Of a DNA stretch of 64,000 nucleotides, positions 41,821 to 51,347 are shown piece by piece. Positions within the stretch are counted from its first letter, which is position 1; every line of letters starts with the position of its first letter. The notes below the pieces were generated by a model. The model made no database searches. It was not told where the DNA came from and worked only from the letters and a program-made list of their open reading frames with translations. Location of the stretch: NCBI RefSeq assembly GCF_025996515.1, contig NZ_BLRH01000009.1:1116001-1180000 (forward strand), given 5' to 3'. The position numbers and the translations under genes were made by a program. The DNA is from Rhizohabitans arisaemae (GTDB taxonomy: Bacteria; Actinomycetota; Actinomycetes; Streptosporangiales; Streptosporangiaceae).

Positions 41821-43650
41821 GTGGCACAACTGCGCATCGCCCTGGCTCAGACGAATCCGTGTGTCGGTGACCTCACCGGCAACGCGAACATGCTCCTTCG
41901 CTGGACGCGCCGGGCCGCCGACGCCGGCGCCCACCTCGTTGTCTTCCCCGAGCTGTTCCTCACCGGCTACCCGGTGGAGGACCTGGTACTGCGCAAATCC
42001 TTCGTGGACGCCTCGATCTCCACGGTGGAGGCGATGGCGGCGGCCCTGGCCAAAGACGGGCTGGGCGAGCTCCCGGTGGTCGTGGGCTACCTCGACCGGG
42101 CACACCTGGCGCCCCGGGTGGGCCAGCCGGTCGGCGCGCCCCTGGACGCCGCGGCGCTGCTGTGGCGGGGCGGCGTCGCCGCCCGTACCGCCAAACACCA
42201 CCTGCCCAACTACGGGGTCTTCGACGAGTACCGCTACTTCGTCCGCGGCGACCGGATGCCCGTCTTCCGGCTGCACGGCATCGACGTCGCCGTCGCGGTC
42301 TGCGAGGACCTCTGGCAGGACGGCGGCCCGGTCTCGGTGGTCGCCTCGGCCGGCGCCGGACTGCTGATCGTGCCGAACGGCTCGCCGTACGAGCGGGACA
42401 AGGACGACGTACGGCTGGCGCTGTGCGCGCGCCGCGCCCGGGAGGCGGGATGCGCCCTCGCCTACGTCAACATGCTCGGCGGCCAGGACGAGCTGGTGTT
42501 CGACGGGGACTCCCTCGTCGTCTCCGCCTCCGGCGAACTGCTCGCCCGCGGCCCCCAGTTCCGCGAGGAGCTCATGCTGGTCGACCTCGACCTGCCCGCC
42601 GCCGACCCGGGCGCGGTCCCTGGCTCCTTCCCGGTGGACGCCCAGGACGGGACCACGATCACGGTGGAGCGGATCGAGCTCTCGGCCGACCCGCTGCCGC
42701 CGTACATCCCGATCGCCCCCGTCGTCGCCGAACGCCTGGACGACCTCGCCGAGGTCTATCAGGCGCTGGTGCTCGGCGTCCGGGACTACGTGGTCAAGAA
42801 CGGCTTCCGCTCGGTCATCCTCGGCCTGTCCGGGGGGATCGACTCGGCGCTCACCGCGACGATCGCCGCCGACGCCATCGGGCCGGACGACGTCCACGTG
42901 GTGCTCATGCCGTCCCGGCACTCCTCCGAGCACTCGGTCGGCGACGCCGAGGACCTCGTCGCCCGGCAGGGCCTGCGCTCCCGGCTCGTCCCGATCGCGC
43001 AGATCGTCGACTCCTTCGAGAAGGAGGTGGAGCTGAGCGGGCTCGCCGCGGAGAACCTGCAGGCCCGGGTACGCGGGATGATCCTGATGGGGCTCTCCAA
43101 CGAGCAGGGGCACCTCGTGCTGACCACCGGGAACAAGAGCGAGGCCGCCACCGGCTACTCGACGCTCTACGGGGACTCGGCGGGAGGCTACGCCCCGATC
43201 AAGGACGTCCCCAAGACCCTGGTCTGGCAGCTCTCGCGGTGGCGCAACGAGCAGGCCGGATCCCCGCTGCCCTGGAGCCGGCTCCAGGACCGCTTGGACG
43301 GCCGGGCACCCATCCCGGAGAACTCGATCGTCAAGGAGCCCAGCGCCGAGCTGCGGCCGGACCAGCGGGACACCGACTCGCTCCCGCCGTACGAGGTGCT
43401 GGACAAGCTGCTCGACGACTACGTGGAGCGGGACATGGGGGCCGCGGCGCTGATCGCCGCCGGGCACGACCCCGAGCTGGTCACCAGGATCATCCGGCTG
43501 GTCGACCGGGCGGAGTACAAGCGCCGGCAGAGCCCGCCGGGGCCGAAGATCACGCCCAAGAACTTCGGGCGGGACCGCCGCCTTCCCATCACCAGCCGCT
43601 GGCGCGAATCTCTTGATATTTCGCCACAATTCAATAGAAAATCGAGATAG
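41821..43650 (+). CDS. nadE: Glutamine-dependent NAD+ synthetase
   Basis: Amidates deamido-NAD to NAD+ using glutamine-derived ammonia. The 609-residue protein has an N-terminal nitrilase-like glutaminase domain (about 1-270) with Glu44 ('VFPELFLTGYP'), Lys125 ('KHHLPNYGVFDEYRYF') and Cys161 ('AVCEDLW'). The C-terminal ATP-pyrophosphatase domain (about 300-609) has the P-loop 'LGLSGGIDSALTATIAADAI' and 'TTGNKSEAATGYSTLYGD'. It is divergent from glnA2 and adjacent to it, as in other actinobacteria, and is transcribed leaderless. Confidence 0.96.
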   Translation: MAQLRIALAQTNPCVGDLTGNANMLLRWTRRAADAGAHLVVFPELFLTGYPVEDLVLRKSFVDASISTVEAMAAALAKDGLGELPVVVGYLDRAHLAPRVGQPVGAPLDAAALLWRGGVAARTAKHHLPNYGVFDEYRYFVRGDRMPVFRLHGIDVAVAVCEDLWQDGGPVSVVASAGAGLLIVPNGSPYERDKDDVRLALCARRAREAGCALAYVNMLGGQDELVFDGDSLVVSASGELLARGPQFREELMLVDLDLPAADPGAVPGSFPVDAQDGTTITVERIELSADPLPPYIPIAPVVAERLDDLAEVYQALVLGVRDYVVKNGFRSVILGLSGGIDSALTATIAADAIGPDDVHVVLMPSRHSSEHSVGDAEDLVARQGLRSRLVPIAQIVDSFEKEVELSGLAAENLQARVRGMILMGLSNEQGHLVLTTGNKSEAATGYSTLYGDSAGGYAPIKDVPKTLVWQLSRWRNEQAGSPLPWSRLQDRLDGRAPIPENSIVKEPSAELRPDQRDTDSLPPYEVLDKLLDDYVERDMGAAALIAAGHDPELVTRIIRLVDRAEYKRRQSPPGPKITPKNFGRDRRLPITSRWRESLDISPQFNRKSR

Positions 43651-43710
43651 ACTCGAAAGAGTTAGCGGATCGCTACATCTGGTGACATCTCGGGCAATTA
43701 AGATTCAAGC

Positions 43711-44808
43711 ATGCGTAAGGCTGGCGACGAGGGGCTCGACGACGCAGCTCAGCATTGGTCCCTCCGCCTATCCCGACTTCTCAGCCGAATGGCGATCGCC
43801 GCGTTAATCGTGGTAATCCTCGTCGAACACATATTGCCGGAACCGCGTACCGCGCTCCCCCTGCTCATTGTCATCCCCACCATGACGCTGATCGGACTGC
43901 GCGGTACCTGGCGCCCGCTCGCCGTCGGACTCATCACCTTGATCACGACGCTGGTCGTCGGCCTGCCGCAGTTCCACATGCGGCCGGGCACAGTCCTCAC
44001 CTGCGTGATCGGGGTGGTCCTGTCGACCCTGATCAGCTGGGCCGCCGCGATCTCCTTCGACCGCCAGCGCCGGACCCTGACCGACCTGCGCACGGTCGCC
44101 GACGCCGCGCAGCGCGCCCTGCTCAGGCCGCTCCCCGGCGCCATCGGCGACCTGCGGATCGAGGTCCGCTACCTCGCGGCCGCGGCCGAGGCCCACGTCG
44201 GCGGCGACCTCTACGACGTCGTGCACACGCCGCACGGCGTCCGCCTGATCGTCGGCGACGTCATGGGGAAGGGCCTCCCCGCGGTCGAGGCCGCCGCCGA
44301 CGTCCTCGGCTCCTTCCGGGAGGCGGCGCACGACCAGGAGCGGCTCTACGACCTCGCCCAGCGGATCGACGCCACCCTGCGACGACGAGCCGAATCCACC
44401 GGTTTTGCCACTGCGGTGGTTGGAACGATCCTCCTCGGCGACGGGCAGGCCAACCTGATGGTCTGCGGGCACCCGCCGCCGCTGGTGCTCCGGGACGGCA
44501 AGGTCTACACCGTCAGCGTCCCCGAGCCGCACCCGCCGCTGGGACTGCTCGACCTCGCCATCGGCTCCCGGCAGCCCACCTCGATCGGCTTCGAACCCGG
44601 CGACTGCCTGCTCCTCTACACCGACGGGATCACCGAGGCCAGGAACCGGGACGGCCAGTTCTACCCGCTGGAGGACAGGGTCACCGCCCTGGCCGTCGAG
44701 GACCCCGACGAACTGCTCGGCGCCATCTACCGGGACCTGCTCAAACACGTGGGGGGCAGGCTCCTCGACGACGCCGCGCTCCTGCTCATCCAGCGTTCCC
44801 GGGACTGA
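43711..44808 (+). CDS. Membrane PP2C/SpoIIE-type serine phosphatase
   Basis: A 365-residue protein with about four N-terminal transmembrane helices (residues 28-112) followed by a coiled linker. The C-terminal SpoIIE/PP2C domain (about 145-365) shows 'VGGDLYDVVHTPHGVRLIVG' and 'DVMGKGLPAVEAAADVLGSF', where the Asp and Gly residues bind Mn/Mg. 'MVCGHPPPLVLRDGKV' and 'CLLLYTDGITEARNRDGQFY' are also present. Such phosphatases usually dephosphorylate anti-sigma-antagonist proteins; no partner is encoded nearby. Its 3' end overlaps the convergent TetR gene by 23 bases. Confidence 0.93.
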   Translation: MRKAGDEGLDDAAQHWSLRLSRLLSRMAIAALIVVILVEHILPEPRTALPLLIVIPTMTLIGLRGTWRPLAVGLITLITTLVVGLPQFHMRPGTVLTCVIGVVLSTLISWAAAISFDRQRRTLTDLRTVADAAQRALLRPLPGAIGDLRIEVRYLAAAAEAHVGGDLYDVVHTPHGVRLIVGDVMGKGLPAVEAAADVLGSFREAAHDQERLYDLAQRIDATLRRRAESTGFATAVVGTILLGDGQANLMVCGHPPPLVLRDGKVYTVSVPEPHPPLGLLDLAIGSRQPTSIGFEPGDCLLLYTDGITEARNRDGQFYPLEDRVTALAVEDPDELLGAIYRDLLKHVGGRLLDDAALLLIQRSRD

Positions 44809-45409
44809 GCCCGCGCATCACCAGGTCGACGACGCGCTCGGCCAGGTCCAGGGGCAGGGTCTCGCCCGGGTCCGCCCACTTGGTGTACATGAGCATGGTC
44901 CCCGAGAGCGCCGCCATCGCCAGCTCCACGTCGGTGTCCGCACGGATCTCCCCGGTCTCCAGGCCACGGCGCAGGATCCGGCGCATCGCCTCCCGCCGCG
45001 GCTTGATGGCCACCTTGTAGTAGCGCTCGTAGAGGCGCGGGGACCTCGCCCAGTCCGCCATCGCGAGATTCATCATGCACCGCTTGCCGCTGTCGGACGC
45101 CTCCTCGCGCATCGCGTCCAGACAGGTGATCAAATCCGCCCGTACCGACTCTCCGGCGAGCGGCGGGATCGGGGCCTTGAGCGTTGTGAGGGCGTCGACG
45201 ATGAGTTCCTCACGGCCCGGCCAGCGCCGGTAGATCGTGGTCTTGCCGACGCCGGCCCGGGCGGCGACCGCCTCGATGGTGATCTCCCGTATCCCCACGC
45301 CCTCACCGATCAGATCGAGGGTGGCCTGGATGATCGCCTTCTCCGCCTTCTCGCTCCGGGGACGGCCGGGCGGCCGGGTGGTCCCTGCGGTCGGGTCCGC
45401 AATCGTCAT
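44786..45409 (-). CDS. TetR family regulator of the adjacent efflux gene
   Basis: A 207-residue repressor. The N-terminal helix-turn-helix (about 22-68) is 'IIQATLDLIGEGVGIREITI', then 'EAVAARAGVGKTTIYRRWPG'. The helical C-terminal ligand domain is of the TetR_C_11 type ('PLAGESVRADLITCLDAMRE'). Its ATG overlaps the stop of the upstream MFS gene (ATGA), so both are made from one message, and the protein most likely represses that operon through the near-palindrome at 47186. Confidence 0.92.
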   Translation of the reverse strand: MTIADPTAGTTRPPGRPRSEKAEKAIIQATLDLIGEGVGIREITIEAVAARAGVGKTTIYRRWPGREELIVDALTTLKAPIPPLAGESVRADLITCLDAMREEASDSGKRCMMNLAMADWARSPRLYERYYKVAIKPRREAMRRILRRGLETGEIRADTDVELAMAALSGTMLMYTKWADPGETLPLDLAERVVDLVMRGLSPGNAG

Positions 45410-47016
45410 GGTCGCACCTTCACCCTCTCACGGGCTCCTGTCTCCGCCCGGTCGACGGGCTTCGGCTTGCCGGGCATCCAGCGGGCCACGATCAGCGCGC
45501 CTGCCAGCGCCACCACGGCCGATCCTAGGGCCGCCAGGTGCATTCCCTGCACGAAAGCCTGGCTGGCGGCTCCCATCAGCGCCTCACCCTGGGCGCCGAG
45601 CCGGGCGGCGACCCCCGCGGTGCCCGCGATCGACTCGGCGGCCAGGTGCCGGGCGTCCTCGGGGAGGAAGGCGAGCCGATCCGCCATCTCACCCCGGTAG
45701 CTCGCCGAGAGCACCGAGCCGAGGACGGCCACACCGAGCGCGCCGCCGACCTGGCGGACGGTGTTGCTCATCGCCGAGCCGACCCCCGCCTTGTTCGGGG
45801 GGAGCGACTCCATGATCGCCGTGGTGGCCGGGGGCAGGATGCTCGCCATCGCCGAGCCCTGGACGAACGAGAGCAGCAGCACGACCCAGACCGGGGTGTC
45901 CAGCCCCACGAAGTAGTAGGCGGCGAGGGAGCCCGCCACGACGAGCATGGCGACGGCGCCGACCAGCTTGGCGCCGTATCGGGCGACCAGCGCGGCGCTG
46001 CGCGGGGCGAAGATCAGCTGCGAGACGGCGAACGGGAGCACCAGGGCACCCGACTGCAGCGGGGTGAACCCCCGGGCGATCTGCCAGTAGAACGCGAGGA
46101 AGAACATCACGCCCATCGAGGCGAAGAAGACCAGCCCCACGCTGACGTTGGCGACGGTGAACTTGGGATCGCGGAAGTACCGGACGTCGAAGGCGGGGTG
46201 GGCGACCCGCCTCTCGTGCCAGACGAACACCGAAAGGATCAGCACGCCCAGCAGCGCCGGCGCCCACGCCTCGGGCGGGGTGAGGCTGCCGAGCTCGCCC
46301 GCCTTGATGATCCCGTAGACCAGGCTGACCAGTCCGGCCACCGAGAGCAGCACGCCCACCGGGTCGAGCCCGCCCTTGTTCAGCTCCTTGGACTCCGGGA
46401 CCAGGAGCGCGATCAGCACGATGCCGACGACCACGACCGGGACGTTGATCAGGAAGACCGACCCCCACCAGAAGTGCTCCAGCAGCAGCCCGCCGGTGAT
46501 CGGGCCGACCGCGACCGCGATCCCGACCCCCGCGGCCCACAGGCCGATGGCCTTGCCCCGTTCGGCCAGGGGGAAGACGTCGGAGATGATAGCGAGGGTG
46601 GCGGGCATCACCGCGGCGCCGCCCAGGCCCATCAGCGCCCGCGCGGCGATCAGCTGGCCCGGATCCTGGGCGTAGGCGCTGGCGAGCGAGGCGACGCCGA
46701 AGAGCACCGTGCCGATCAGCAGCATCCGCCGCCGGCCGTACCGGTCCCCGAGGACGCCGAAGGTGAAGAGCAGCCCGGCGAAGACGAGCGTGTAGGAGTT
46801 GATCGCCCACTCCAGCTCGCTCTGGGTGGCGCCGAGCCCGTGTTCGGGGTCGGCGATCGTCTTGATGGCGACGTTGAGGATCGTGTTGTCCAGCACGATC
46901 GCGAACAGGCTGAAGACGAGAACGCCGAGGATCTGCCAGCGGCGCGGATGGCCTTGGTGAGATCGATACGGTTCCTCGGCGGGTGCGGTGCCTGACTGGT
47001 CACCGGTCGGCTTCAC
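45406..47016 (-). CDS. MFS drug:H+ antiporter, DHA2 (14-TM) family
   Basis: A 536-residue exporter. Motif A is 'GVLGDRYGRRRMLLIGTVLF', and the DHA2-type motif C region is 'GVGIAVAVGPITGGLLLEHF'. The opening 'LGVLVFSLFAIVLDNTILNV' has the TM1 Asp-Asn pattern of EmrB/QacA transporters. About fourteen hydrophobic segments are spread evenly. It likely confers efflux of a hydrophobic toxic compound or antibiotic. GTG 47016 was chosen because transporter similarity starts soon after and a purine-rich GGGAAGGGGA lies upstream; the frame stays open to 47427 without protein-like sequence. It is the first gene of the operon with tetR. Confidence 0.92.
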   Translation of the reverse strand: MKPTGDQSGTAPAEEPYRSHQGHPRRWQILGVLVFSLFAIVLDNTILNVAIKTIADPEHGLGATQSELEWAINSYTLVFAGLLFTFGVLGDRYGRRRMLLIGTVLFGVASLASAYAQDPGQLIAARALMGLGGAAVMPATLAIISDVFPLAERGKAIGLWAAGVGIAVAVGPITGGLLLEHFWWGSVFLINVPVVVVGIVLIALLVPESKELNKGGLDPVGVLLSVAGLVSLVYGIIKAGELGSLTPPEAWAPALLGVLILSVFVWHERRVAHPAFDVRYFRDPKFTVANVSVGLVFFASMGVMFFLAFYWQIARGFTPLQSGALVLPFAVSQLIFAPRSAALVARYGAKLVGAVAMLVVAGSLAAYYFVGLDTPVWVVLLLSFVQGSAMASILPPATTAIMESLPPNKAGVGSAMSNTVRQVGGALGVAVLGSVLSASYRGEMADRLAFLPEDARHLAAESIAGTAGVAARLGAQGEALMGAASQAFVQGMHLAALGSAVVALAGALIVARWMPGKPKPVDRAETGARERVKVRP

Positions 47017-47185
47017 GGGGGTCCCCTTCCCTCTCCTGACTGCGTGGTCGCGTACTCGGCGGGTCGTGGGCCGCACCCGGGACCGCGGCGGACGCGATCG
47101 CCGGCACGGCGGAGCCGTCCGGGAAAGCGGGGTCTGCGGTGACGGGATGGCGAGGCGCGCGGCAAATTTCGATACGCCGAAGTTT

Positions 47186-47203
47186 CGCAACGCTAGCGTA
47201 GCG
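47186..47203. promoter_or_regulatory. Candidate TetR operator
   Basis: CGCAACGCTAGCGTAGCG is an 18-base near-palindrome (16 of 18 positions symmetric) about 170 bases upstream of the MFS start. Size and symmetry fit a TetR-family operator; the regulator gene is second in the operon. Confidence 0.5.
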
Positions 47204-47381
47204 CATTGAGATCCGATACGCGACGGTTGCGTTTCGAATTGAGCAATCCAGCGGACGCGCCGTACCGCACCCGGCAGGCCCGACCGGCTGTAGCCCGTAC
47301 GCCGCTCGCCTGATCCTTGTGGGGCGTGCACCCTGGAAGGTGCGGACAGCGCGACGATCACCCGACGCCTGGGGTACGGGC

Positions 47382-47404
47382 GGCGCCGGGCCGATCCCGG
47401 CGCC
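47382..47404. terminator. GC-rich hairpin in the panB-MFS divergent region
   Basis: GGCGCCGGG (47382-47390) pairs perfectly with CCCGGCGCC (47396-47404) around a 5-base loop, preceded by a small GCACC/GGTGC hairpin at 47327-47342. It lies 133 bases before panB, between divergent promoters, so it may be a leader structure of panB rather than a terminator. Confidence 0.4.
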
Positions 47405-47536
47405 GGCCACGGAAACGGTGCGGCCACCGCGGAAATGGTTGGTGACGTGGGGGTGTTGTCCAGATATCGCCCATGCCATCATCGGAAGTGTCCGGGGACG
47501 TCACAGGGACGCCTCGAGACCATGGAGGTGTTTGCG

Positions 47537-48457
47537 GTGCCCTCAGAGAAGACCGTGTCCTCAACCCGACGGCCGGACCCCTCGACGCCCCTCGCGGGCG
47601 CGGCCGGGAACCGGACGGAATCGGCCACCGCCACGTCGACCGCGCTGTACGGCGGCAAGGCGGGTCGCCGGATCACCGTCCGGGAGATCGCCGCGGCCAA
47701 GGAGCGCGGGGAGCGGTGGCCGATGGTCACCGCCTACGACGCCATGACGGCGCGGGTGTTCGACGAGGCGGGCATCCCGGTGCTCCTCGTCGGGGACTCC
47801 GCGGCCATGGTGGTGTACGGCTACGACTCCACGCTCCCCGTCACCGTCGACGATCTGCTCCCGCTGACCGCCGCGGTCGTCCGCGGCTCGTCCCGCGCGC
47901 TCGTCGTCGCGGACCTGCCGTTCGGCTCCTACCAGTCCTCACCCCAGCAGGCGCTGGAGTCGGCGGCGCGATTCATGAAGGAGGCGGGCGCGCAGGCCGT
48001 CAAGCTTGAGGGGGGACGCCGGATACTCCCCCAGGTCGAGACGCTCGTCCAGGCGGGGATCCCGGTGATGGGCCACATCGGGCTGACCCCGCAGTCGGTC
48101 AACGTCTTCGGCGGCTACCGGGTTCAGGGCCGCGGGCAGTCCGGTGACGAGCTGATGGCCGACGCCAAGGCCCTGGAGCACGCGGGGGCCTTCGCGGTGG
48201 TCCTGGAGTGCGTGCCGGTGGAGCTGGCCGGCCGGATCACCGACTCTCTCTCGATCCCCACGATCGGGATCGGGGCCGGGGGCGACTGCGACGCGCAGGT
48301 TCTGGTCTGGCAGGACATGGCCGGCCTCTCCCCGCGGACGCCGCGGTTCGTGAAGCGCTACGCGGACGTGGCCGGAGAGCTGGACCGGGCGGTACGGGCG
48401 TTCGCCGACGAGGTGGTCTCCGGGGCGTTCCCCACCCCCGAGCACGTCTACCACTAA
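47537..48457 (+). CDS. panB: 3-methyl-2-oxobutanoate hydroxymethyltransferase (ketopantoate hydroxymethyltransferase)
   Basis: Transfers a hydroxymethyl group from 5,10-methylene-tetrahydrofolate to ketoisovalerate in pantothenate synthesis. The 306-residue TIM-barrel shows '[20 protein letters not shown]', metal-binding '[13 protein letters not shown]', 'AQAVKLEGG', '[18 protein letters not shown]' and '[19 protein letters not shown]'. A Ser/Thr-rich N-terminal extension of about 35 residues precedes the fold. GTG 47537 has GGAGGTG 6 bases upstream; ATG 47522 is an alternative. It has the same relative position (Rv2225) downstream of the gln genes as in mycobacteria. Confidence 0.95.
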   Translation: MPSEKTVSSTRRPDPSTPLAGAAGNRTESATATSTALYGGKAGRRITVREIAAAKERGERWPMVTAYDAMTARVFDEAGIPVLLVGDSAAMVVYGYDSTLPVTVDDLLPLTAAVVRGSSRALVVADLPFGSYQSSPQQALESAARFMKEAGAQAVKLEGGRRILPQVETLVQAGIPVMGHIGLTPQSVNVFGGYRVQGRGQSGDELMADAKALEHAGAFAVVLECVPVELAGRITDSLSIPTIGIGAGGDCDAQVLVWQDMAGLSPRTPRFVKRYADVAGELDRAVRAFADEVVSGAFPTPEHVYH

Positions 48458-48565
48458 AAGTCCGCTTTACCCGGCAATTCCCACGAGGCGGGAGGCGGGA
48501 CGAGGGTCCGTCTGGTTCCCTCTTCTCGCCCCCTAGGAATCGCCGGGGTTCACTTGGGGGAACGG

Positions 48566-49225
48566 CTAGATATCGGTCACACGGAAGCCGGCGTGCGCCT
48601 TGTACCTGCGGTTGATCGAGATCAGGTTCGCCGTCAGCGCCTCGACCTGATGGGCGTTGCGCAGTCGGCCGCCGTACACCCCCCGCATTCCGGGGATGCG
48701 GTCCGCGAGGGCCTGGACGGTGTCCGTGGCCTCGCGGTCGTCCCCGAGGACGAGGACGTCCAGGTCCACGGAGTCCACCGCCGGGTCCAGCAGGAGCACG
48801 GCGGAGACGTGGTGGAACGCCCCGACGACCCGGCTGTCGGGGAGCACCGCCGCGGCCTGCTCGGCGGCGCTCCCCTCCTCCACGGCCAGGGCGTACGAAC
48901 CCTTGGCGTCGAAGCCGAGGGGGTTGACGCAGTCAATGACGATCTTGCCGGCGAGCTCGGCGCGCAGGGACTCCAGGGTCGCCTTGTGCCCCTCCCAGGG
49001 CACCGCGACGATCACGATGTCCGCCTGGGCGGCCACCGTCGCGTTGTCCGAGCCGTCAAGCCCGATTTCGGCGGCGACCGAAGCCGCGCGCTCCGCGTTG
49101 CGCCCACCGATCAGCACGGTGTGGCCTGCGATCGAGAACCGTCGTGCCAGGCCTTTGCCCTGGTCGCCGGTACCACCGAGAATTCCGATTGAGAGCCCGT
49201 TTACATCGGGCGGAGTTTGAGCCAT
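48566..49225 (-). CDS. npdG: F420-dependent NADP+ oxidoreductase (NADPH:F420 reductase)
   Basis: Transfers hydride between NADPH and coenzyme F420, linking the two cofactor pools. The 219-residue protein has the Rossmann motif 'IGILGGTGDQGKGLARRF' and NADP-phosphate-recognising 'LIGGRNAERA'. 'IVIVAVPWEGHKAT' and 'VIDCVNPLGFDAKGS' follow, and the C-terminus 'LRNAHQVEALTANLISINRR' is typical of NpdG. Presence of this enzyme supports an F420-making actinomycete. ATG 49225 is preferred; ATG 49237 is also in frame. Confidence 0.92.
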   Translation of the reverse strand: MAQTPPDVNGLSIGILGGTGDQGKGLARRFSIAGHTVLIGGRNAERAASVAAEIGLDGSDNATVAAQADIVIVAVPWEGHKATLESLRAELAGKIVIDCVNPLGFDAKGSYALAVEEGSAAEQAAAVLPDSRVVGAFHHVSAVLLLDPAVDSVDLDVLVLGDDREATDTVQALADRIPGMRGVYGGRLRNAHQVEALTANLISINRRYKAHAGFRVTDI

Positions 49226-49269
49226 GGGCCAAATCATGCCAGGGCCCCGATTTCACCGGCCGACCAGGT

Positions 49270-50580
49270 TCAACAATTGCTCAAAACGGGCAATCCGAAT
49301 ACCCGATGCGCCAGCCACTCCACGGCCAGCGGAGCGCCTTGAACCGCCCCGAACGTGTGGTTTCCCACCGGAAGCGGGGTCCAGAACACCTTCGTGCCGC
49401 CGGCACAGTACTGCCGGCGCAGCCCGCTCCCGACCGCGAAGGGGATGATCTCATCGGAATTCGCGTGATACAGGAACATCGGTACCCGGGGCGCGGTCCC
49501 CCCGAGCCGGTTCTCGGCCAGCCGCGCCCGCCAGTCGGGCAGATCGAGCACGTCCGCGGTGGTCAGGTCGGCCAGCCTGCGATTGGCCAGCTTGCGGGTG
49601 ATGTCCCCCAGGCAGTCGTCCCGCACGTCGCCGAAGAGCCGCGATCCCTCCGCGGTGAGGTAGGAGTCGAGGGCGAGCTCGGGATAGGCGGCGTTGAACC
49701 CGATCCCCGCCGCGGCGGTCAGCCCGAAGTCGGCCGTCCCGTCCAGACCCCGCGCGACCCGGAGCAGGTCCGCCGGCACGCCGCCCGCCGCGACCCCGAG
49801 CAGGCGCAGCTCCGGCGCGTACGAGGGGTGCAGCTGCGCGGCCCACGCCGCCGACGCGCCGCCCTGCGAGTAGCCCATGACCAAGGTCGGAGCCGTCGCG
49901 GACAGGCCCGCCCCGGGGACCCGGGCCGCAGCCCGGATCGAGTCGAGCACCGCCCGCCCCTGGGAGAGCCCGACCATGTAGGTGTGGTCGCCCGCCGTGC
50001 CCAGGCCCTCGTAGTCGGTGACGGCGACCGCCCATCCCCGCAGCAGGGCCAGGCTGATCAGCGCGAGCTCAAGGTCGGTGCCCCGGCCCATCTGGGCCGA
50101 GGGGGCGCACTGATCCCCCAGCCCGTGGGTGCCGGCCGCGTACCCGAGAATCGGGCGCTTGCCGAGGTAGGGCAGCTTGGGGACGATCAGCGTCCCCGAC
50201 ACCGGGACGGCCGCCCCCGTCGCCGAGGTGGAACGGTAGAGCATCCGCCACGCCTTGGCGGGCACCTTGAGTCGCTGTCCCGGCGCGAGGAAGACCTCGG
50301 TGGTCTGCGCGTCGAGGACGTCCCCGGCCCCCTGCAGGGCGGTTCCGGCCGTCCGCGGCGTGTCGCGCGTGCGGACGGCCGACGAGGATCCGGGCGGCGG
50401 CAGGACCGTCACGGCCTCGCCGGGGGTCGTCGTCGTGTTCGGGTGATCCACGGGGAGGGTCGTCCGCGTGGCGGAGGTCCGGCTCGGGTCGGCCTGGGCC
50501 GGAGTGATCGTCACCTGCGCCAGGACGGCGGTGAAGGCGAGCGGAAGCGCGATGAGGCGTACACGGGTGCGCAGAGGCAT
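49270..50580 (-). CDS. Secreted lipase/esterase (secretory lipase, LIP family)
   Basis: A 436-residue exported alpha/beta hydrolase. A signal peptide occupies 1-30 (RLIALPLAFTAVLAQVTI, then AQA). 'LGYAAGTHGLGDQCAPS' precedes the nucleophile elbow 'VMGYSQGGASAAWAAQL' (Ser238). 'MFLYHANSDEIIPFAVG' supplies the acidic residue and 'PVGNHTFGAVQGAPLAVEWL' the catalytic His. It is probably a triacylglycerol lipase or similar esterase acting outside the cell. It is encoded alone, behind npdG on the same strand with a 44-base gap. Confidence 0.92.
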   Translation of the reverse strand: MPLRTRVRLIALPLAFTAVLAQVTITPAQADPSRTSATRTTLPVDHPNTTTTPGEAVTVLPPPGSSSAVRTRDTPRTAGTALQGAGDVLDAQTTEVFLAPGQRLKVPAKAWRMLYRSTSATGAAVPVSGTLIVPKLPYLGKRPILGYAAGTHGLGDQCAPSAQMGRGTDLELALISLALLRGWAVAVTDYEGLGTAGDHTYMVGLSQGRAVLDSIRAAARVPGAGLSATAPTLVMGYSQGGASAAWAAQLHPSYAPELRLLGVAAGGVPADLLRVARGLDGTADFGLTAAAGIGFNAAYPELALDSYLTAEGSRLFGDVRDDCLGDITRKLANRRLADLTTADVLDLPDWRARLAENRLGGTAPRVPMFLYHANSDEIIPFAVGSGLRRQYCAGGTKVFWTPLPVGNHTFGAVQGAPLAVEWLAHRVFGLPVLSNC

Positions 50581-50707
50581 GCGCTGATCGTTACCGCCGG
50601 GTAGGGGCCTGTCAAGGACATCGACCGCAATCCGTCAAGACGCGTCGTCAGGGCGTCGGTGGTGGGAAATCCCCGACGAACGACGGGTTCTGCGGCACCA
50701 TGGAGAG

Positions 50708-51328
50708 ATGGACGCGGCGTCGGTCAACCTCCTCCGTGAGATGCTCGCCTCAACCGGCTGGATCGAGCGGACCCGTCAACTCGGTCTCGCCCTCAGGTCC
50801 ACCCGCTCCCCCGGCGGTCTGCTGGTCGTCGGCACCCCGGAGGACGAACCGTGGCATCTGGCGGCTCACCTCGACGAGGAGAGCCGCTTCGTCCCGCAGC
50901 TCGCGCCCACCCTGGTGCGCTGGTCCCCGCCACCCGGGGCGCCCCCGCACCTGCGGGTCGGCCTGGACCGGCTCCGTCACACCGGGCGCGGTGAGACGCT
51001 CTTCGTGGTCACCCAGGCCCAGGCCACCGTACCCCTGCTGGAACGGGTGGACGACGCGCGCCGCGCCGGGGCCACGATCCTCGCCCTCGACGAAGGGGAT
51101 CCCGAACTGGACGGACTCGCCCACGAAGTCCTCAACGTCCCGGCGCTGCGTTCCCCCCTGTCCTTCGACGCGGCCCAGCACCTGGTGAGCACGGCGGCGG
51201 GCGCCGACGCCCCGCCGCTGCGCCCGCCCTCCCCCGCACCCGACGGGCACGTACGGGGTGGACGCGGCTTCAAGGAGCGCCTGTCACGCTTCCTCGACGT
51301 GGTCAGCGGACCCAAAGTCCTCGAGTGA
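50708..51328 (+). CDS. Conserved hypothetical protein with SIS-like fold
   Basis: A 206-residue cytosolic protein. The segment '[20 protein letters not shown]' followed by '[20 protein letters not shown]' and 'EVLNVP' reads like the central strands and helices of a SIS (sugar isomerase) domain, which binds phosphosugars. The usual Ser/Thr-rich phosphate loop is not complete, so binding is uncertain. The C-terminus is Pro-rich and ends '[12 protein letters not shown]'. A GGAGAG box precedes ATG 50708. Its neighbour on the opposite strand is the CdiA-CT-like protein. Confidence 0.65.
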   Translation: MDAASVNLLREMLASTGWIERTRQLGLALRSTRSPGGLLVVGTPEDEPWHLAAHLDEESRFVPQLAPTLVRWSPPPGAPPHLRVGLDRLRHTGRGETLFVVTQAQATVPLLERVDDARRAGATILALDEGDPELDGLAHEVLNVPALRSPLSFDAAQHLVSTAAGADAPPLRPPSPAPDGHVRGGRGFKERLSRFLDVVSGPKVLE

Positions 51329-51347
51329 GGGTACGGGCGGGGTCGCG

